Source: JAJFVC01 sp039698075 (GTDB lineage Bacteria; Planctomycetota; Planctomycetia; Pirellulales; Thermoguttaceae). Taken from it: a DNA stretch of 64,000 nucleotides. The notes below the pieces were generated by a model that worked only from the letters and a program-made list of their open reading frames with translations, ran no database searches and was not told the origin of the DNA. This document shows, piece after piece, positions 61,602 through 64,000 of the stretch. Position 1 is the first letter of the stretch. Every line of letters begins with the position of its first letter. Made by a program: the position numbers and the translations under genes. The stretch is taken from contig JBDKTJ010000074.1 of NCBI GenBank assembly GCA_039698075.1, positions 10,426-74,425 on the forward strand, in the 5' to 3' direction.

Positions 61602-62024
61602 CTAGCCGCCAAAATCGAGCCGGCCGCGTTGCTGCTTGGTTTGGGCGCGCCGTCGCTTGTTTTCAAGCCGCCGCCGCACGGAGGTTTTGGTGGGTCGGGT
61701 GGGTCGGCGCGGACGAGCGGGTACGGCCGCCGCGACGAGCAACCTGCGGAGTTTTTCGAGGCAGTCGGCCGCATTGCGGCCTGCGTCGCGGAACCGCTGG
61801 CTGACGATCAGCAGGTCGCCCTCGACGGTGATCTGGCGGCGGCACTTTGAGATCAGACGTTGCCGGACCGGTTCGGGCAGGCTGGGGCTGGTGGTCACGG
61901 CCCAACGCAACAACGCCTTGGTGCTCACTTTGTTGACGTTCTGGCCGCCAGGGCCGCCGCTGCGGGCGAACGTGAACCGAAACTCACGGAGCGGGATTTG
62001 GAGTTGGGAGGTGATGGTCAGCAT
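61602..62024 (-). CDS. arfB: Alternative ribosome-rescue factor / peptidyl-tRNA hydrolase ArfB
   Basis: 140 residues from ATG 62024; the longer frame to 62219 lacks support. ArfB (YaeJ) rescues ribosomes stalled on non-stop mRNAs by hydrolysing peptidyl-tRNA. The GGQ motif is in FTFARSGGPGGQNVNKVSTKALLRW. The basic C-terminal tail (RPRRPTRPTKTSVRRRLENKRRRAQTKQQ) enters the mRNA channel. Length and domain order match ArfB, not full release factors. Confidence 0.93.
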   Translation of the reverse strand: MLTITSQLQIPLREFRFTFARSGGPGGQNVNKVSTKALLRWAVTTSPSLPEPVRQRLISKCRRQITVEGDLLIVSQRFRDAGRNAADCLEKLRRLLVAAAVPARPRRPTRPTKTSVRRRLENKRRRAQTKQQRGRLDFGG

Positions 62025-62220
62025 GGTCGCGCCCGGACAATTGGAGAGTTCTTTTCTATTGTCAAAATATTCCGATTGCAGAGATTTGTCAAAGCGGCTG
62101 TTGTTTAACGGCTGCCGGGCGTAGGTTTTGCCGCACTCGGCTAACCTTGCCGAAACGCGGCGGCCGATGCTACCCCAAGAGACCTTTTGCGCGGATCTTC
62201 TTTTCGGACAGAACACCAAA

Positions 62221-63123
62221 ATGAGTCAGACCGGGCTGATGTCGACCGGCGACGCGTCGGTGGTGTGCGTCGCCCATGCGGCGGGGCCTCTGCGACGGTT
62301 GCGGCAATGGGAGCTGCTCGAGCTTATTGGCTCGGGGAGTCTGGCGGAGGTGTTTCGTGCGCGACCGGCGGGCGCGTCGACGGCCGACTATGCGGTCAAA
62401 ATGTTGCGAGCGGGCTGGCAGGACGATCCGCACGCGATCCGACTTTTGCAGCGTGAGGCGTTGGTCGGTCAGAGCGTGTTTCATCCGCATTTGATTCCGG
62501 TGTTGGCCGGCCACACGACCGAGTCGCCGCGGTGGCTGGTGATGCCGTGGCTGGACGGCGAATCGTTGGGCGCGCGGCTGGCGTCGGGCCGTCGATTCAG
62601 CGTGTCCGAGTCGTTGTGGATCGCCCGCCAAACGGCCGAGGCGCTTCAGGCCTTGCACGCCGCCGGTTGGATGCACGGCGACGTGACGCCCGGCAATCTT
62701 CAGATTTCGCCGACCGGGCATGCGACGCTTTTGGATTTGAACTTTGCGCGGCGCGGCGACGAGTTCGGTTCGGCCGTGGATCGCCCGATCATGGGCACGT
62801 GCGGCTATCTGGCCCCGGAGTTTTTCAGCTCGGCCCTGCGGCCTGGTCCGCGGAGCGACATCTACAGCTTGGGGGCGGTGTTGTTTGAGTTGCTTTCGGG
62901 CCAAAAACTCCGCATGTCGGAGACGCTTTCGCAGTTGGCCGTCGAGCATCGCCATGGTGAACAGCCCGACGTGGCGAAACTCGCGCCGGAAGTCCCTCGC
63001 GATGTGGCGCGGCTGGTGCGTCAGATGACGGCCAACGATCCGTTGCGTCGGCCGCAGACGGACCGGGAGCTGGTCGATCGGTTGGTGACGCTCGAGATCG
63101 CGCATTTTTCGCAGCGCGGCTGA
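62221..63123 (+). CDS. Serine/threonine protein kinase (Hanks type)
   Basis: 300 residues from ATG 62221; ATG 62167 would add 18 and fits nearly as well. Glycine loop IGSGSLAEVF, lysine YAVKML, catalytic loop MHGDVTPGNL (HRD is HGD), metal-binding LLDLNFARRG (DFG is DLN), activation loop GTCGYLAPEFF and later SDIYSLGAVLFELLSG. The key Lys, catalytic Asp and metal Asp are all retained, so activity is likely despite the variant motifs. No transmembrane or extracellular domain, so soluble. Target unknown. Confidence 0.88.
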   Translation: MSQTGLMSTGDASVVCVAHAAGPLRRLRQWELLELIGSGSLAEVFRARPAGASTADYAVKMLRAGWQDDPHAIRLLQREALVGQSVFHPHLIPVLAGHTTESPRWLVMPWLDGESLGARLASGRRFSVSESLWIARQTAEALQALHAAGWMHGDVTPGNLQISPTGHATLLDLNFARRGDEFGSAVDRPIMGTCGYLAPEFFSSALRPGPRSDIYSLGAVLFELLSGQKLRMSETLSQLAVEHRHGEQPDVAKLAPEVPRDVARLVRQMTANDPLRRPQTDRELVDRLVTLEIAHFSQRG

Positions 63124-63134
63124 GCAAAACGACG

Positions 63135-63401
63135 TCAACGATAGACGTCCTTGCGGTGTCCGACGGCGACGATGTCCACGGTTCGGGAGGCGTCGTGGAC
63201 GACGTAAAGAATGTGGTAATCGCCGACTCGGATTCGGTATTCTTCCCGGCCTCGCAGACGTTTGCATGTTCTTGGGCGCGGGGCGACCTCCAACGCAAGA
63301 ATCGCATCGGCCACGCGGTGGAACATTTTCGGCGGGAGCGATTTCATTTCCCGTTCCGCGGACGCGCGAATTTGAACGGAATAGCCGGTGGGCCGAATCA
63401 C
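63135..63401 (-). CDS. RelE/ParE family toxin
   Basis: 88 residues. Type II toxin of the RelE superfamily, typically a ribosome-dependent mRNA endonuclease. Typical sequence: YSVQIRASAEREMKSLPPKMFHRVADAILALEVAPRP, KRLRGREEYRIRVGDYHILYVVHD and TVDIVAVGHRKDVYR. The gene overlaps its antitoxin by four bases (ATGA) and converges with the kinase gene 11 bases away. Confidence 0.9.
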   Translation of the reverse strand: MIRPTGYSVQIRASAEREMKSLPPKMFHRVADAILALEVAPRPRTCKRLRGREEYRIRVGDYHILYVVHDASRTVDIVAVGHRKDVYR

Positions 63402-63598
63402 GAATTGTGCTCCGCTAAGAACTCGTGAAACGAACGGGCTGGCTCATCGCGCCTTTGCGACAACACTGCGAGATCCAACAAATCCTCTCGCAAATCTTCG
63501 TCTTCCGCGATCCGTGCGAGAACGGCTTGACGCTCCTTTTTGGAAAGCGCTCGCAACGCCGTGACAAAGACTTCCGCGGTTGCTTGCGAAGTGGTCAT
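63398..63598 (-). CDS. Antitoxin of the RelE-type toxin
   Basis: 66 residues from ATG 63598, with GGAGC upstream. Short helical protein with ALRALSKKERQAVLARIAEDEDLREDLLDLAVLSQRRDEP and a tail (SFHEFLAEHNS) that would wrap the toxin. No obvious DNA-binding domain, so repression of the operon may need the toxin. Its stop overlaps the toxin start, the classic coupled layout. A longer frame to 63679 has no support. Confidence 0.8.
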   Translation of the reverse strand: MTTSQATAEVFVTALRALSKKERQAVLARIAEDEDLREDLLDLAVLSQRRDEPARSFHEFLAEHNS

Positions 63599-63700
63599 GG
63601 AACATGCTCCGTTCGTTTGCGGGTTTGGACGCAACGCCCAACTCCATGAAATTGTACCGCACGGCTGCGAGACATTCAACGACAGAAACGACGCTTGGTT

Positions 63701-64000
63701 CTACTCCGGCCGGAGGCCGCGGTAGCTTAGGTCGAGCAGCTCCATTGGGTGCATGACTCGGATCGGCAGTTTTCGCTGGCGGACTTCGCGTTGGATTTGC
63801 AACAGACAGCCGGCGTTGCTGGCCAGGACGATTTCGGCGCCGGTGCTCACGATGTTTTCGATTTTGCGTTGCGACAGCCGGTCGGACATCTCGGCCTCGC
63901 GCCGGTTGTAGGTGCCGGCCGATCCACAGCCGATGTGCGTTTCGGGCCAGTCTCGCAATTGGAGGCCGGGGATGGCGGCCAGCAGTCGCCGCGGCGCAGC
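63701..64000 (-). CDS. GlcF-like iron-sulfur subunit (3' part; 5' end outside the window)
   Basis: C-terminal ~100 residues of a glycolate oxidase iron-sulfur subunit. The frame is open to the window edge, so the gene is truncated by the window, not broken. Seen: RLLAAIPGLQLRDWPETHIGCGSAGTYNRREAEM, LSQRKIENIVSTGAEIVLASNAGCLLQIQREVRQRKLPIRVMHPMELLDLSYRG. GlcF works with GlcD/GlcE to oxidise glycolate to glyoxylate. The CCG motif (ligand for the Fe-S cluster in this domain) reads GCG here, a first-position change. Confidence 0.85.
   Translation of the reverse strand, partial: AAPRRLLAAIPGLQLRDWPETHIGCGSAGTYNRREAEMSDRLSQRKIENIVSTGAEIVLASNAGCLLQIQREVRQRKLPIRVMHPMELLDLSYRGLRPE

Noticed and set aside
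61171..61602. A 143-codon minus-strand frame filling the gap before the PP2C-like gene
   Set aside because: No ribosome-binding site, no motif, and it overlaps the start of the PP2C-like gene in another frame.

Overview
The window looks like a piece of a planctomycete chromosome, probably Pirellulales-like. This is inferred from several long secreted or hypothetical proteins of planctomycete type, a large TPR/CHAT protein, widely scattered housekeeping genes, short mixed-strand operons, weak Shine-Dalgarno signals and a GC-rich base composition. No insertion sequence, phage, CRISPR array or rRNA is visible. There is one tRNA (Leu-GAG) and one small toxin-antitoxin pair.

Layout. 0-10 kb: rhomboid-like membrane protein, ScpB with a very acidic tail, RpiB, a TsaC/tyrosine-phosphatase fusion, then obg-coaX-crcB-DUF190, FolD, an orphan ribosomal protein L27 with a structured leader, and secreted proteins of unknown function. 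10-14.6 kb: an AmmeMemoRadiSam operon (AMMECR1-MEMO fusion plus radical SAM enzyme) led by a LarA-like (DUF2088) protein. 14.7-24.7 kb: a tripartite RND efflux system with two tandem inner-membrane pumps, an adaptor lipoprotein and a divergent TolC-like channel. 24.7-29.5 kb: three tandem Hsp20 chaperones and a TPR/CHAT-like secreted protein. 29.6-33.4 kb: a compact type II fatty-acid-synthase module (two dehydratases, FabG, an unusually long ACP, FabF-type KAS). 33.4-47 kb: gap, panB, TPR protein, YgiQ-type radical SAM protein, glycosyltransferase-mutY operon, trpC, purH and a PQQ-propeller protein. 47-52.6 kb: a 1312-residue protein of unknown function and a LarA-type racemase.

52.9-58.2 kb is the highlight: hydE-hydG-aspartase-hydF, a complete [FeFe]-hydrogenase H-cluster maturation operon with all expected Fe-S ligands, behind a near-consensus promoter. 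The structural hydrogenase is not in the window. The right end holds a lactonase, tRNA-Leu, a GAF/PP2C-like protein, ArfB, a Ser/Thr kinase, a RelE-type toxin-antitoxin pair and the 3' part of a GlcF-like gene.

How it fits together: core metabolism is mixed with anaerobic or organometallic chemistry (H-cluster assembly, two LarA-type candidate nickel-pincer enzymes, three radical SAM families besides HydE and HydG counted together), envelope efflux and proteostasis. Several proteins keep a fold but lose catalytic residues (rhomboid, CHAT, PP2C), a recurring theme here. All family calls come from reading the sequence; no database search was run.
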